The position numbers were made by a program, and so were the translations under genes. Shown one piece after another: positions 52,926 to 61,887 of a DNA stretch of 64,000 bases; the stretch's first letter is position 1, and each line of letters opens with the position of its first letter. The DNA is from an uncultured Treponema sp. (GTDB taxonomy: Bacteria > Spirochaetota > Spirochaetia > Treponematales > Treponemataceae), in assembly GCA_934699065.1 (NCBI GenBank), contig CAKUWD010000002.1:1-64000 (forward strand), given 5' to 3'. The notes beneath the pieces were generated by a model. It saw nothing but the letters and a program-made list of their open reading frames with translations, did not search any database and was not told the DNA's origin.

Positions 52926-53924
52926 TTACTTCACCTCATTCACCAGCTCTTCCCCGCCCGCAAATGCCCTTATATTTTCCAGCGTAGTATCTGCCAGGTT
53001 TTTAAGCGCATTTGTTGTTAGGAAGGCCTGATGGCCTGTAATTATAACATTCGGGAAGGTCAAAAGTCTCGCCAGCACATCATCCGTCATAATATCTGTA
53101 GACCAGTCGCTGAAGAAATATTTACTTTCTTCTTCGTAAACGTCCATGCCGATTCCACCGATGTGGCCGTGCTTGAGAGCATGAACAAGAGCCTTGGAAT
53201 CGATGAGGGCGCCACGACCAGTATTAATAATCACCGCATCCTGCTTCATCATTTTCATTGTATCGTGATTTACGATGTGCTTTGTCTCTTCGGTGAGCGG
53301 GCAATGCAAGCTGAGTACATCACTCTGGCGGAAGATTTCTTCCTTGCTCACATACTGAGCCCCGCTCTCACTTGCCCACTTTTCATTCGGATATAAATCA
53401 TAGGCTATAATCTTCATACCAAAGCCTTTTAGGATGCCAGCCATAATCTGGCCGATTTTTCCGGTACCCAAAATACCTGCGGTAAGCCCGTGCAAGTCTC
53501 GGCCAGTCAAACCTTCAATATTAAAGTTTGCTGTCTTTGTACGCAGGTATGCCTGAGGAATATGGCGGGTAAGAGACAGCAGCAGGGCCGCCCCGTGCTC
53601 AGCAACCGCATAAGGCGAATAAGCCGGAACACGAACAACTTTTATCCCGGCCGTCGCAGCTGCTTCTAAATCAACATTATTAAAACCTGCACAGCGCAGG
53701 GCAATCAGCTTTACGCCGCACTCTGAAAGAATGCTGATGACCTCTGCATTTACCACATCATTTACAAATACACAAACCGCATCATAATCGTGAGCGGTCA
53801 AAGCAGTATTTTCATTCAGCCTAAAATCACGAAAATCTATTTCGTAATTAAAACCGCCCTCTGTATTCGCTTTTGTAAACGAAGCCTTGTCGTAAGAACG
53901 TGTATCAAAAAATGCAATTTTCAT
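52926..53924 (-). CDS. ldhA: D-lactate dehydrogenase-type 2-hydroxyacid dehydrogenase
   Basis: 332 residues from MKIAFFDTRSYD, with a GAGGAG Shine-Dalgarno; the frame is open 48 bases upstream. NAD-binding motif GILGTGKIGQIMAG, then catalytic Arg in NTGRGALID, Glu in GMDVYEEE and His in TGHQAFLT. Close to the LdhA family, which reduces pyruvate to D-lactate for fermentation; another 2-keto acid is possible. Single gene, preceded by an unrelated operon. Confidence 0.93.
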   Translation of the reverse strand: MKIAFFDTRSYDKASFTKANTEGGFNYEIDFRDFRLNENTALTAHDYDAVCVFVNDVVNAEVISILSECGVKLIALRCAGFNNVDLEAAATAGIKVVRVPAYSPYAVAEHGAALLLSLTRHIPQAYLRTKTANFNIEGLTGRDLHGLTAGILGTGKIGQIMAGILKGFGMKIIAYDLYPNEKWASESGAQYVSKEEIFRQSDVLSLHCPLTEETKHIVNHDTMKMMKQDAVIINTGRGALIDSKALVHALKHGHIGGIGMDVYEEESKYFFSDWSTDIMTDDVLARLLTFPNVIITGHQAFLTTNALKNLADTTLENIRAFAGGEELVNEVK

Positions 53925-54016
53925 ATTGTAAGTCTCCTCTAACTCTATGAATAAGTTAACATCGGAATACATTAGTCGTCAACATTAAAAATCAGGCCAA
54001 ACCTAAAGCCATAAGA

Positions 54017-55510
54017 TTACTGATTATCCATGACTTTCTGTAAATCCATAAGATCTTTTTTTAATGATTTATTATCTGGATATTTTTTCAGCCCTTCTTC
54101 GAGTATTTTCTGCGCTGCATCGTAATTACGTACATTTGCTTCTTTTACAAATTGATTATGAATAGTTACTATTATATTTTTGAAAAAGCTGTTCTGCATT
54201 GTTTTAATTTTTGAACTTTTTGGAAGCTGACTGGCTGCAAGATTTGCTTTGCTATAGCCATTTTCATAATCACGAGTGTTCATGTATACATTCAAAATTT
54301 CTAACCAATAACTTTCCAAATGAAGCTCTGCTCTTTTCTGGCGAGCTGGAATTGCCAGTTCTTCAGATGCAATCAATCTGTTAATTTCCGTTATCGATTT
54401 TTCTTTATTTAACCCAACTGTTGCTTTAGAAATTATTGTATCAGCTATTATTTCCTCTACCTTCGTAATTTGAAAAGAAGAAACCTTGTCTTTGTATTTT
54501 TCATAAAATTCCATGGTGAGTTCATAGTTTCTCTCCTGACTAGAAAGAATCAAAAGATTCACAAAAGAATTATCAAGATTGTTCTGAAGAAAATCTGTAT
54601 TTCCCCAGCGTTCAATAAATGAAATATACCAGTCGAATGCTGAAAGATAATCTGGAAAAAAATAAGACATAACAGTCAAATAATTTGCGGCCAGAATATC
54701 AAACTCATTACGAACAAATGTCACAGATTTTGCAGGCTCTGATTTTACAATTTCCCAGCGGGCCGCTCCAAGAGGCACCGCTTTGATAAAATTCCTGCTC
54801 TTTATATATTCCGAAGTAAGATTTCCAGCAATGAGCCCTGCAAAAATTCCATCACTGACTTCTTTCCTGTTAGAATAAAATTTTTTCGGAACAAGGTAAT
54901 AGCCTTTTATCTGGTCTTCAAATTCTATTTCTTCTCTGCTTCCCGGATTAAAACCATAGGGATTAGTCGTTTCTACATCTATCTTTTTTAATTGGCCTTC
55001 TTTTGAACCCGGCACATAAATAGAACAAAAAGCATGCTGTGTCGTTCTCTGACCACGTACATCGAGCCCAGCTGCCTTTGCCGCAGCCATATACATAACT
55101 GCTGATGAAACACAATTATACGAACCAGTTTCAAGAGCCACATCTAGTTTAGTCTGATAAGTACTATAAGATTTTAAATATCCTTCATAAAGATATTTAA
55201 GAATTGCTTTTCCTTTCTCTTCATCAGAAAGAGCATTCATCTCACTGGAAGTTACTGTCTCTTTTATTTCTTTAAATTTTTGATTGCATCGATTCCAGGA
55301 TTTACTTCCTTTTTCACATTCAGAAAATAATAATGATATTTCAAAGAATTCATCAGAAGAATAAAGAGAAGTTTTTGTGTTAGTTGTAAATAACGGCTCA
55401 AAAGAAGGATGATGTATTTGAGCCGTGAGTAGATTAATAAAACCTGAAAGAAATAAAAGCGTAATAAGTTTTATAACTGAATTTTTTTCAGTAATATAAC
55501 AACGAAACAT
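54017..55510 (-). CDS. Transglutaminase-like protein with TPR region
   Basis: 497 residues. N-terminal signal anchor (about 12-31, LITLLFLSGFINLLTA). The core has the transglutaminase-type triad order: SYNCVSSAVMYMAAAKAAGLDV (Cys), QRTTQHAFCSIYV (His) and KIDVETTNPYGFNPG (Asp/Glu), matching SirB1/DUF-type cysteine domains. The C-terminal 200 residues are helical TPR-like repeats (DYENGYSKANLAASQLP; NYDAAQKILEEGLKKYP). Probably periplasmic; substrate unknown. It lies 11 bases after the MATE gene on the same strand. Confidence 0.75.
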   Translation of the reverse strand: MFRCYITEKNSVIKLITLLFLSGFINLLTAQIHHPSFEPLFTTNTKTSLYSSDEFFEISLLFSECEKGSKSWNRCNQKFKEIKETVTSSEMNALSDEEKGKAILKYLYEGYLKSYSTYQTKLDVALETGSYNCVSSAVMYMAAAKAAGLDVRGQRTTQHAFCSIYVPGSKEGQLKKIDVETTNPYGFNPGSREEIEFEDQIKGYYLVPKKFYSNRKEVSDGIFAGLIAGNLTSEYIKSRNFIKAVPLGAARWEIVKSEPAKSVTFVRNEFDILAANYLTVMSYFFPDYLSAFDWYISFIERWGNTDFLQNNLDNSFVNLLILSSQERNYELTMEFYEKYKDKVSSFQITKVEEIIADTIISKATVGLNKEKSITEINRLIASEELAIPARQKRAELHLESYWLEILNVYMNTRDYENGYSKANLAASQLPKSSKIKTMQNSFFKNIIVTIHNQFVKEANVRNYDAAQKILEEGLKKYPDNKSLKKDLMDLQKVMDNQ

Positions 55511-55521
55511 CTCAATCTCTT

Positions 55522-56904
55522 TTACAGATTTTTTAATTCCTTATCGTAAGTTACTTTCATACCAATAAGGCTGGCAACAAGAGAGGCTCCCTCCGCAATA
55601 ATAAAAGACCACCAGATATTGTTTATATCACCGGTAAGCGAAAGCAGATAAGCAGCAGGCAGCAATACAATCACCTGACGAACGAATGAAACAATCATAC
55701 TCATCAAGCCTTTACCAAGAGCCTGGAAAACAGAAATCAAAGTAATACAAATAGCTGCAACCGGGAAGTGAATTGCTATACGACGAAGAGCCGGAACACC
55801 AATAGCATACATTTCATCAGATGCATTGAACATAGCAAGCAGCTGACGAGGGAAAAGCTCGAAAATCAAAAGGCCGGCAACCATAATCAAAACTGCGGCA
55901 ATAGCGCAAAGCTTAATAGAACGCATGATTCTGTCTTTACGTTTAGCACCGTAATTATAGGCAACAATTGGAACAATACCATTGTTAAGTCCGAATACCG
56001 GCATAAAGATAAAACTCTGCAGTTTAAAATAAACACCATAAACCGCAACAGCAGTCATAGTAAATGCACCAAGAATCAAGTTGATGAGGTAAGTCAAAAG
56101 CGAACCAATAGAACCAAGAAGAATTGAAGGAACACCTACTTTATAAATATCACCAATTGTTTTAAGATGCGGACGGAAACCTTTTACAACAAATTTAATT
56201 TCTTTATTTTTAGTAAGATTCAAAATAAAGGATATTACAAAACCAACAATCTGACCAAAAACCGTTGCCCAGGCAGCACCAGCAATTCCAAGTTTAGGGA
56301 ATCCCAAAAGTCCAAAAATCAAAAGCGGATCAAAAATTATATTTGTAATTGCACCGGCAAGCTGAGAAATCATAGAAAGCACAGTGCGGCCTGTAGACTG
56401 TAAAAGACGTTCAAAAAGAATTGCCCCATAAAGACCTAAGCAGACAATCATACAAATAGAAAGATATTGAACACCGTATTCAATAATTTCAGGATTGTTA
56501 GTCTGCGATTCAAAATAAAGACGTGGTAAGAAAAGGCCAAGTGCAACAAAAACAATTGTAGTTATTGCATAAAGAAAAATGCCATTAAGGGCCGAATCTG
56601 TTACACCTTTTTCATTCTGCTCTCCAAGTCGACGTGAAAGCAAAGCATTAACACCAACTCCTGTTCCAACTGCTGTAGAAATCATCAGATTCTGAATTGG
56701 AAAAGCGAGGGAAACGGCTGTAAGTGCGTTTTCCGAAATCTGTGCAACAAAGATGCTGTCTACGATATTATAAAGTGCCTGAACCAGCATCGAAATCATC
56801 ATCGGCAAAGAAATCTGAACCAAAAGCTTGCCGACAGACATAGTTCCCATTTTGTTTTCTGCAGGAGCTACCACAACTCCTTCTTTAATTTCATTATTTT
56901 CCAT
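55522..56904 (-). CDS. MATE-family efflux transporter
   Basis: 460 residues, twelve membrane helices in two halves. N-terminal PMMISMLVQALYNIVDSIFV and mid-part SIFVAQISENALTAVSLAFP are typical of the NorM/DinF-like MATE proteins of Firmicutes and spirochetes, which expel cationic drugs using sodium or protons. Its first gene position and the overlap of spacing with the next gene suggest coexpression. Substrate cannot be predicted. Confidence 0.93.
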   Translation of the reverse strand: MENNEIKEGVVVAPAENKMGTMSVGKLLVQISLPMMISMLVQALYNIVDSIFVAQISENALTAVSLAFPIQNLMISTAVGTGVGVNALLSRRLGEQNEKGVTDSALNGIFLYAITTIVFVALGLFLPRLYFESQTNNPEIIEYGVQYLSICMIVCLGLYGAILFERLLQSTGRTVLSMISQLAGAITNIIFDPLLIFGLLGFPKLGIAGAAWATVFGQIVGFVISFILNLTKNKEIKFVVKGFRPHLKTIGDIYKVGVPSILLGSIGSLLTYLINLILGAFTMTAVAVYGVYFKLQSFIFMPVFGLNNGIVPIVAYNYGAKRKDRIMRSIKLCAIAAVLIMVAGLLIFELFPRQLLAMFNASDEMYAIGVPALRRIAIHFPVAAICITLISVFQALGKGLMSMIVSFVRQVIVLLPAAYLLSLTGDINNIWWSFIIAEGASLVASLIGMKVTYDKELKNL

Positions 56905-56966
56905 TATTAAGTCCTTAATTCAACAGTTTATCAAAATATTACATAAATTGCAAAGAAACAAAAAAA

Positions 56967-56994
56967 TCCCGCGCAGTTAAATTACCACGCGGGA
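56967..56994 (-). terminator. Intrinsic terminator downstream of xylulokinase
   Basis: On the minus strand TCCCGCG and CGCGGGA pair across a 14-base loop, followed by six or more T. It is about 90 bases after the xylB stop. The 57000-57084 interval also folds (GGCTTCT/AGAAGCT around a smaller stem) and might be a structured 3' UTR. Confidence 0.75.
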
Positions 56995-57084
56995 CAGTAT
57001 ATGTAATCACCCCGGAGCAAAGCTTCTACGGGATGTAAGTTCAAGCCATCTGACATGAGGCCAGACAGCGAGAAGCCTTTTTAA

Positions 57085-58569
57085 TTACACATAAAGTGGA
57101 GCAACCTGATTGAGAACCTTGTTGTATTCATCGTATGCTTTGTTGTAAGCAGCAACATTCTCAGGAATTGGGTCTGCACTCTTTGATGTATCGAGTGTAA
57201 TGTGTTCTGCACAGAGCTCTGCGATGTCGCACTTGCCGTTCATGTTCTTGAGACACCAGAGAGCCTGAACTGCTCCACCGAGGGCTGCTGCTTCGTCCAG
57301 TGCTGGAACGCGGATTGGCAGGTTCATGATGTCTGCTGCAATCTGGCGCCAGAGTGGAGACTTTGAACCACCACCAATCAGGCGGATTTCGCGAGGCTTA
57401 AAACCAAGCTTTCTGAAAGCATCAAGACCACCACGCATTGCGAATACTGCCGACTCGAGGCTGGCACGTGCAATATTTGCACGGTTAGTATTTGCAGAAG
57501 TCAAACCTGTAATGCTTGCGCGTCCGTTTGGCAAGTTTGGAGTTCGCTCTCCATTAAAGAATGGCATAACCAGAACACCTTCAGATCCGCAAGGAGCCTT
57601 AGCAGCTTCGCCATCAAGCTCTTTTACATCCATCTGGAAAAGTCCACGAACAAACTCAGTTGCTACAGTACAGTTCATTGTACAAAGCAAAGGCAGCCAT
57701 CCGCCTGTACTTGAACAGAAACCGCTCAAACCATTAGCAGGATCATTAATAGGCTTGTCACTATATCCGTAAAGAGTACCAGAAGTTCCCATAGACATTG
57801 TAAGGAAGCCGTCTGCAACAGTACCAGTTCCAACAGCACCCATCATGTTGTCTCCACCACCAGCACTTACCGGAATTCCCTCAGGAATACCATAAGCAGC
57901 AGCAGCTTCAGCCGAAACCTTTCCGGCAGGGGCACTAGGCTCAATCAACTTAGGCAAAAGACCAAGAAGGTTGCCATCAATAATATCACAAATCTTTTTA
58001 GACCAGCAGCGGTTAGCAGAATCGAACAAAGCTGTACCTGAAGCATCACCGTACTCCATTACATACTCGCCGGTCAACTTCCAGTTGAGATAGTCGTGTG
58101 GAAGCATAATATATTTCAAAGCCTTAAAAGCTTCAGGTTTATTTTCCTTGAGCCAGAGAATCTTTGGAGCAGTAAAACCAGGAAGCATCAAATTGCCGAG
58201 CAGCTTAACAACCTTCTTGTCGCCGCCGGCCTTCGTAGTAATCTCGGCACACTGTTTAGTAGTTGCGGTATCGCACCAGAGCTTAATGTTGTACAAAGCC
58301 TTGCCGTCTGCTCCAAGCGGAACAAAACCGTGCTGCTGACCAGAAACACCAATAGCTTCGATAGTCTTTTTATTTTCAGCAGAAAGCTTTCCAAAACAAA
58401 CTTCAAGTCCTTTGTCAAACCATTCAGCCTTCTGCTCGCGTGTTCCGTCTGCCTCAGAAATCAGCTCCATAGGACAGCTTGCTTTTTCGATAATCTCTTT
58501 CTTTTCGTAGTCGTAAATTACAACCTTCATACTCTGTGTACCAAGGTCGATTCCTGCAACAGTTTTCAT
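57085..58569 (-). CDS. xylB: Xylulokinase (FGGY family)
   Basis: 494 residues from MKTVAGIDLGTQSMKVVIYD; the frame is open 60 bases upstream but through repeat DNA. FGGY carbohydrate kinase, with GVSGQQHGFVPL and AGGGDNMMGAVGTG motifs as in xylulokinases. Phosphorylates D-xylulose to xylulose 5-phosphate for the pentose phosphate pathway, consistent with plant-polymer (xylan) use. AAGGAG Shine-Dalgarno lies about 13 bases upstream, a long spacing. The isomerase gene is not in the window. Confidence 0.93.
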   Translation of the reverse strand: MKTVAGIDLGTQSMKVVIYDYEKKEIIEKASCPMELISEADGTREQKAEWFDKGLEVCFGKLSAENKKTIEAIGVSGQQHGFVPLGADGKALYNIKLWCDTATTKQCAEITTKAGGDKKVVKLLGNLMLPGFTAPKILWLKENKPEAFKALKYIMLPHDYLNWKLTGEYVMEYGDASGTALFDSANRCWSKKICDIIDGNLLGLLPKLIEPSAPAGKVSAEAAAAYGIPEGIPVSAGGGDNMMGAVGTGTVADGFLTMSMGTSGTLYGYSDKPINDPANGLSGFCSSTGGWLPLLCTMNCTVATEFVRGLFQMDVKELDGEAAKAPCGSEGVLVMPFFNGERTPNLPNGRASITGLTSANTNRANIARASLESAVFAMRGGLDAFRKLGFKPREIRLIGGGSKSPLWRQIAADIMNLPIRVPALDEAAALGGAVQALWCLKNMNGKCDIAELCAEHITLDTSKSADPIPENVAAYNKAYDEYNKVLNQVAPLYV

Positions 58570-58599
58570 AATGTGCTTTATACTCCTTTTTTTGGGTTT

Positions 58600-58736
58600 C
58601 CCTCGTTTCACTCGGGTCGGCTGTTCCACCCTTCGCTAACGCTCACCGTCCTCGCTCTGGTGGTTTCGATACGCCCCTTCGGGCCACTCAACCACCGGCT
58701 CTGCGGTCGGCTGCTTCGCAGGGGTTCCATAGCCTA
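58600..58736. repeat. Composite repeat E, copy 3, with nested A element
   Basis: GTTTCACTCGGGTCGGCTG ... CTCACCGTCCTCGCTCTGG, the A palindrome (58659-58696), then GGTCGGCTGCTTCGCAGG and ATAGCCTAAC. Same ordering as at 17573-17705. It lies just upstream of the xylB start. Confidence 0.6.
58659..58696. repeat. Family A repeat, copy 11, nested in E
   Basis: GGTGGTTTCGATACGCC ... GGGCCACTCAACCACC. Loop CCCCTTCGGGG-like. Confidence 0.8.
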
Positions 58737-58804
58737 ACCTGTCCTTACATTATAACATTTACTTCACACTCTTTCTACGGCAACCGGTTGCGTTTTTAAT
58801 TCCT

Positions 58805-58980
58805 TACTCATGCATTTTATAATCAACATCTTCATCTATCATTTCAATCATTAATTCAGCGAAATCAGGATCAAACTGAGTTCCAATACCTTTCTCATTC
58901 CAGCAGCAAGAGAACGAACAGCATGAATATTCATTTCTTCAACTTTTTTACCAAACGTCTGTTCATTCTTATAATTATAA
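58805..58980 (-). pseudogene. C-terminal fragment of an HD-type phosphohydrolase
   Basis: Minus strand: NEQTFGKKVEEMNIHAVRSLAAGMRK, then after a missing base GIGTQFDPDFAELMIEMIDED and a stop. This matches the final helices of HD/HD-GYP-type sensor proteins common in Treponema. The start of the gene is missing, with stops just upstream, and a one-base loss separates the two parts. It is a dead remnant; 58750-59020 holds no other gene. Confidence 0.65.
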
Positions 58981-59019
58981 CATAAAAGGCAAGATATGAT
59001 ATAAAAAATTATTTTATGC

Positions 59020-59025
59020 TATACT
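59020..59025 (+). promoter_or_regulatory. -10 box of the DHFR gene
   Basis: TATACT, six bases before the ATG at 59032. No Shine-Dalgarno precedes the ATG, so a leaderless message is likely. No clear -35. Confidence 0.45.
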
Positions 59026-59031
59026 GTGCCC

Positions 59032-59520
59032 ATGACAGGTTTAATCGTTGCTCGTTCAATCAATAATGTAATTGGAAGAAAAGGAATTATTCCCTGGAAA
59101 ATTGAAGGAGAGCAAAAACAGTTTAAAGAACTGACTACCGGAAACGTTGTTATTATGGGGCGTAAAACTTACGAAGAAATTGGGCATCCCCTTCCAGGTA
59201 GAAAAACAATTGTAATTTCAAAAACCCGCAGTTTTGAAGGTGAAAATCTTTCAACTGCATCATCAGTAAAAGATGCAATTACACTTGCCGGAAAGCTTTA
59301 TGGAGATTTAAATATTTTTTTTGCAGGTGGGTATGAAGTTTACAAAGAAGCTTTGCCTTTTGTAGATGTAATGTATATAACGGAAGTAAAGCTTGTCATT
59401 GAAGATGGTGATGTTTTTTTTCCAGATTTTAATGTAAATAATTTTGAAATAAAAACCGGCGAAACTTCCGGCGATAAAATCAAATATACCAGAATGATTT
59501 ATACCCGCCGGAAGAAATAA
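59032..59520 (+). CDS. folA: Dihydrofolate reductase
   Basis: 162 residues from MTGLIVARSINNVIG; a GTG two codons upstream is less likely. Reduces dihydrofolate to tetrahydrofolate with NADPH. Motifs: IVARSINNVIGRKGIIPW, NVVIMGRKTYEEIG, LPGRKTIVISKT, FFAGGYEVYKEAL and MYITEV. The proton-donor Asp in the usual position after PW is replaced by Glu (KIEGEQKQF), as in Gram-positive enzymes it is often Asp; the exact residue needs alignment. Alone, without thyA. Confidence 0.93.
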   Translation: MTGLIVARSINNVIGRKGIIPWKIEGEQKQFKELTTGNVVIMGRKTYEEIGHPLPGRKTIVISKTRSFEGENLSTASSVKDAITLAGKLYGDLNIFFAGGYEVYKEALPFVDVMYITEVKLVIEDGDVFFPDFNVNNFEIKTGETSGDKIKYTRMIYTRRKK

Positions 59521-59532
59521 TGCCTGCAAAAA

Positions 59533-60018
59533 TCAGTCACCAAAAAGTGCCTTTGCATCTTCAGTTTCCATTACAGAAACCTTTGTAGTTACAACAGGCT
59601 TTTCATCGTTTTTGTTTGCATAAAGTTCGCAGATATAGCGGTAAACATGATTTTCTTCGTCACGGAAATCTTCTACTGCTTTCATCTGAATTGTTGTATT
59701 GTTCTTGAGATATCCAACATCCGCCTTAAATTCCATTACGCTAAGAATAAATCCCGGCAGCGGCGTACGTCCCTTAATTGTATTTGTAATACCAGTAAGA
59801 GCGGAGATACACTGGGCCATAAACTCAAAACCTGCCCAGCTTGGCACACCGTCGAATTCCGGCTCATAAAATATACAGTTTTCCGTAATATCATATTCAC
59901 TGGTAATTGTGTGATTATTTACGTCGTGCTGAGTAACACGCGAAAGCAGAAACATTTTTCCTTTGTGAGGAAGATAATTGATAAGTTCGTCATGTTCAAT
60001 AAGTTGCTGAATTTCCAT
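59533..60018 (-). CDS. 3-hydroxyacyl-ACP dehydratase-like (ApeP-like)
   Basis: 161 residues, hotdog fold. Motifs: LPHKGKMFLLSRV, GFEFMAQCISALTGI (the central helix) and LSVMEFKADVGYL. FabZ-type active site His is in the LPHKGKM segment and Asp/Glu in the helix (here Glu in FEFMAQ). Likely dehydrates chain intermediates of an aryl-polyene-type lipid. Follows the ketosynthase gene by 20 bases; end of the operon. Confidence 0.8.
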   Translation of the reverse strand: MEIQQLIEHDELINYLPHKGKMFLLSRVTQHDVNNHTITSEYDITENCIFYEPEFDGVPSWAGFEFMAQCISALTGITNTIKGRTPLPGFILSVMEFKADVGYLKNNTTIQMKAVEDFRDEENHVYRYICELYANKNDEKPVVTTKVSVMETEDAKALFGD

Positions 60019-60038
60019 AAATTATTTTTCTCCTTTTA

Positions 60039-61256
60039 TTATATTCCTAAAACCAGACAGGCGTTAGCGCCACCAAACGCAAAAGAATTCGAAAGGCAAA
60101 CTTTAAGCTCAGCAGTTTTTCCGCCAGATTTTCCGTCCACTATATTAAGATCCGGAATCTCTTCGTCGCGTTCCCCATCCCAAACCTGAACAGGAAGTTT
60201 TACATTTTCTGTTTTGCCTTTGTTTTCAACCATAGCCTTCCAGCATATTGCAGCTTCAAGTGCCGCTGCAGCTCCAAGAGTATGACCTGTAACCGGCTTT
60301 GTTGTTGAAACAGGAACCTTGCATCCAGCCTCGCCAAAAACTGCATTAACAGCTTTGCCTTCCATACTGTCATTAAACTTTGTTCCTGTTCCGTGCAGAT
60401 TAATATAACCTACTTCTGAAACTGAAAGTCCGGCATTTTCCAAAGCTCGTCTAATAGCTTTTTCAGCACCCGCTCCGCTTGGATCCGGCGAAGTCATATG
60501 ATATGCATCTGCACTTTCGCCCCAGCCTAAAAGTCTTACCGAGGTGGTTGAGCCTGTCGAAACTACCTCTATCGGTTCACGTGTCAGAACGAAAAAAGCA
60601 GCGCCATCTCCAAGTGTAATTCCGTGTCGGTTTTTACTGAATGGATTTGTTATCTCACTGGAAACTGCCTCAAGCGCACTAAAACCAATCAGAGTTGTAT
60701 CAGAAGCAATGTCGATTCCACCGACAACAGCAGCATCAACAATACCTGCCATAATCATTTCTGCACCTTTTATTATTGCACCTGCGCTGGAAGAACATGC
60801 AGTAGAAAAAGTATTTACAGGGCCAGCCAGTCCAAATTTTTCTGCAATAAAAGTTGCAACATAATCTGCACCCTGAATTTCAAGATTATAATCTGCAGGG
60901 AATTTTTCTTCGGCAAAATATTTTCTGTGACCTGCAAGCGAAAACTCTGTTCCATTATCACAAGAGCCAACACAAACAGCAATGCGGTCTGCACCATAAC
61001 GTTCTTTTGCCACGTTAACATCATTCGAAATCTGTTCAAGCGCAGCATTCTCAATACGCATAATTTTCATTTCATAACGAGCTCCGCTTACTTTTAAAAC
61101 ACCTTCATCTATTCGGGCAGCAAAATATTCTTCACCGTTACAGGCAGTTACCTTTTTAATTCCGCTCTGCTTACCACTTGTTACAGCCTGCCAGAGTTCA
61201 TCAATATTGTTTCCACCACAGCTCATTACGCCGGGTTTTGAAAGATATAATTCCAT
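60039..61256 (-). CDS. Beta-ketoacyl-ACP synthase (aryl-polyene type)
   Basis: 405 residues. Thiolase fold with Cys in FSTACSSSAGAIIKGAEM, His in NLHGTGTKFNDSMEGKA and His in PVTGHTLGAAAA. N-terminus MELYLSKPGVMSCGGN is of the type seen in ApeO/ApeR-like ketosynthases. Residues around VVSTGSTTS come from a family A repeat (60543-60567), between GDGAAFFVLTREP and RLLGWGESADAYH, a surface loop in FabF-type folds. Upstream of the dehydratase gene, downstream of the lipoprotein gene. Confidence 0.88.
   Translation of the reverse strand: MELYLSKPGVMSCGGNNIDELWQAVTSGKQSGIKKVTACNGEEYFAARIDEGVLKVSGARYEMKIMRIENAALEQISNDVNVAKERYGADRIAVCVGSCDNGTEFSLAGHRKYFAEEKFPADYNLEIQGADYVATFIAEKFGLAGPVNTFSTACSSSAGAIIKGAEMIMAGIVDAAVVGGIDIASDTTLIGFSALEAVSSEITNPFSKNRHGITLGDGAAFFVLTREPIEVVSTGSTTSVRLLGWGESADAYHMTSPDPSGAGAEKAIRRALENAGLSVSEVGYINLHGTGTKFNDSMEGKAVNAVFGEAGCKVPVSTTKPVTGHTLGAAAALEAAICWKAMVENKGKTENVKLPVQVWDGERDEEIPDLNIVDGKSGGKTAELKVCLSNSFAFGGANACLVLGI
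60543..60567. repeat. Family A repeat, copy 12, in frame in the KAS gene
   Basis: GGTGGTTGAGCCTG-TCGAAACTACC, same as the pheT copy except one base. It codes VVSTGSTT on the minus strand. Confidence 0.88.
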
Positions 61257-61287
61257 AAATAATCCTTAACAGATGTTTTATACTATA

Positions 61288-61887
61288 TTAAAAATCTTCT
61301 GCATTCACAAGTTGATAAGAATAACCACGCAGAAAATTCTGAATCTTTACTTCATTCTGTGAAATTGAAATTTCTTCTATCAGATTTTTTCCATCAAAAA
61401 TTTTTCTAATTTCAACTTCATTTTCTGCTGAACTAGACTCAAATTTTAATCCAGATGCTTCAAAGTTTTTTCTAAGTTCATCTTTATCATAATATGCATT
61501 CTGAATATCACAGATTATATATTCACCGGGAAGTGCTTTTGGAAAATATGCTGTATCAAAAATAACTGATGTTCCGTCATAAAAAAGATTTCCCATATCT
61601 GTTCCAAAATCATTCATCAAAGAAAGATTAATTCCTTTTGCATCAATCTGTGTATAAGAAAGAAGTGTAAAACTTTGAGAACCAAAACTGCCATTCAATG
61701 CCTGAAGACCATCAAAAACAATACAAGCTTTTGATGGATTTAAAAGATTTACTTTTTTTGAATTAGTAATATAAACTGGTCTTAACCCGCTTGTTTCTGC
61801 TTTCTTACTTGCACATGAGCATAAAACTGTAATTACAATGAAAATTCCACAAAGGTGCTTTAATAACTTTTTCATATTATTTTTCAT
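61288..61887 (-). CDS. DUF3261-like lipoprotein
   Basis: 199 residues from MKNNMKKLLKHLC (GAGG six bases upstream), overlapping the MMPL stop. Lipobox VLCSC. Strand pattern FTLLSYTQIDAKGINLSLMND..GTDMGNLFYDGTSVIFD resembles DUF3261, a lipoprotein normally coded in aryl polyene gene clusters, where it may help carry the product to the outer membrane. Context supports this. Confidence 0.72.
   Translation of the reverse strand: MKNNMKKLLKHLCGIFIVITVLCSCASKKAETSGLRPVYITNSKKVNLLNPSKACIVFDGLQALNGSFGSQSFTLLSYTQIDAKGINLSLMNDFGTDMGNLFYDGTSVIFDTAYFPKALPGEYIICDIQNAYYDKDELRKNFEASGLKFESSSAENEVEIRKIFDGKNLIEEISISQNEVKIQNFLRGYSYQLVNAEDF

Noticed and set aside
57000..57084. Possible riboswitch or small RNA between xylB and its terminator
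   Set aside because: It folds, but it is downstream of the gene and matches no riboswitch class I can recognise; kept only as a note in the terminator entry.
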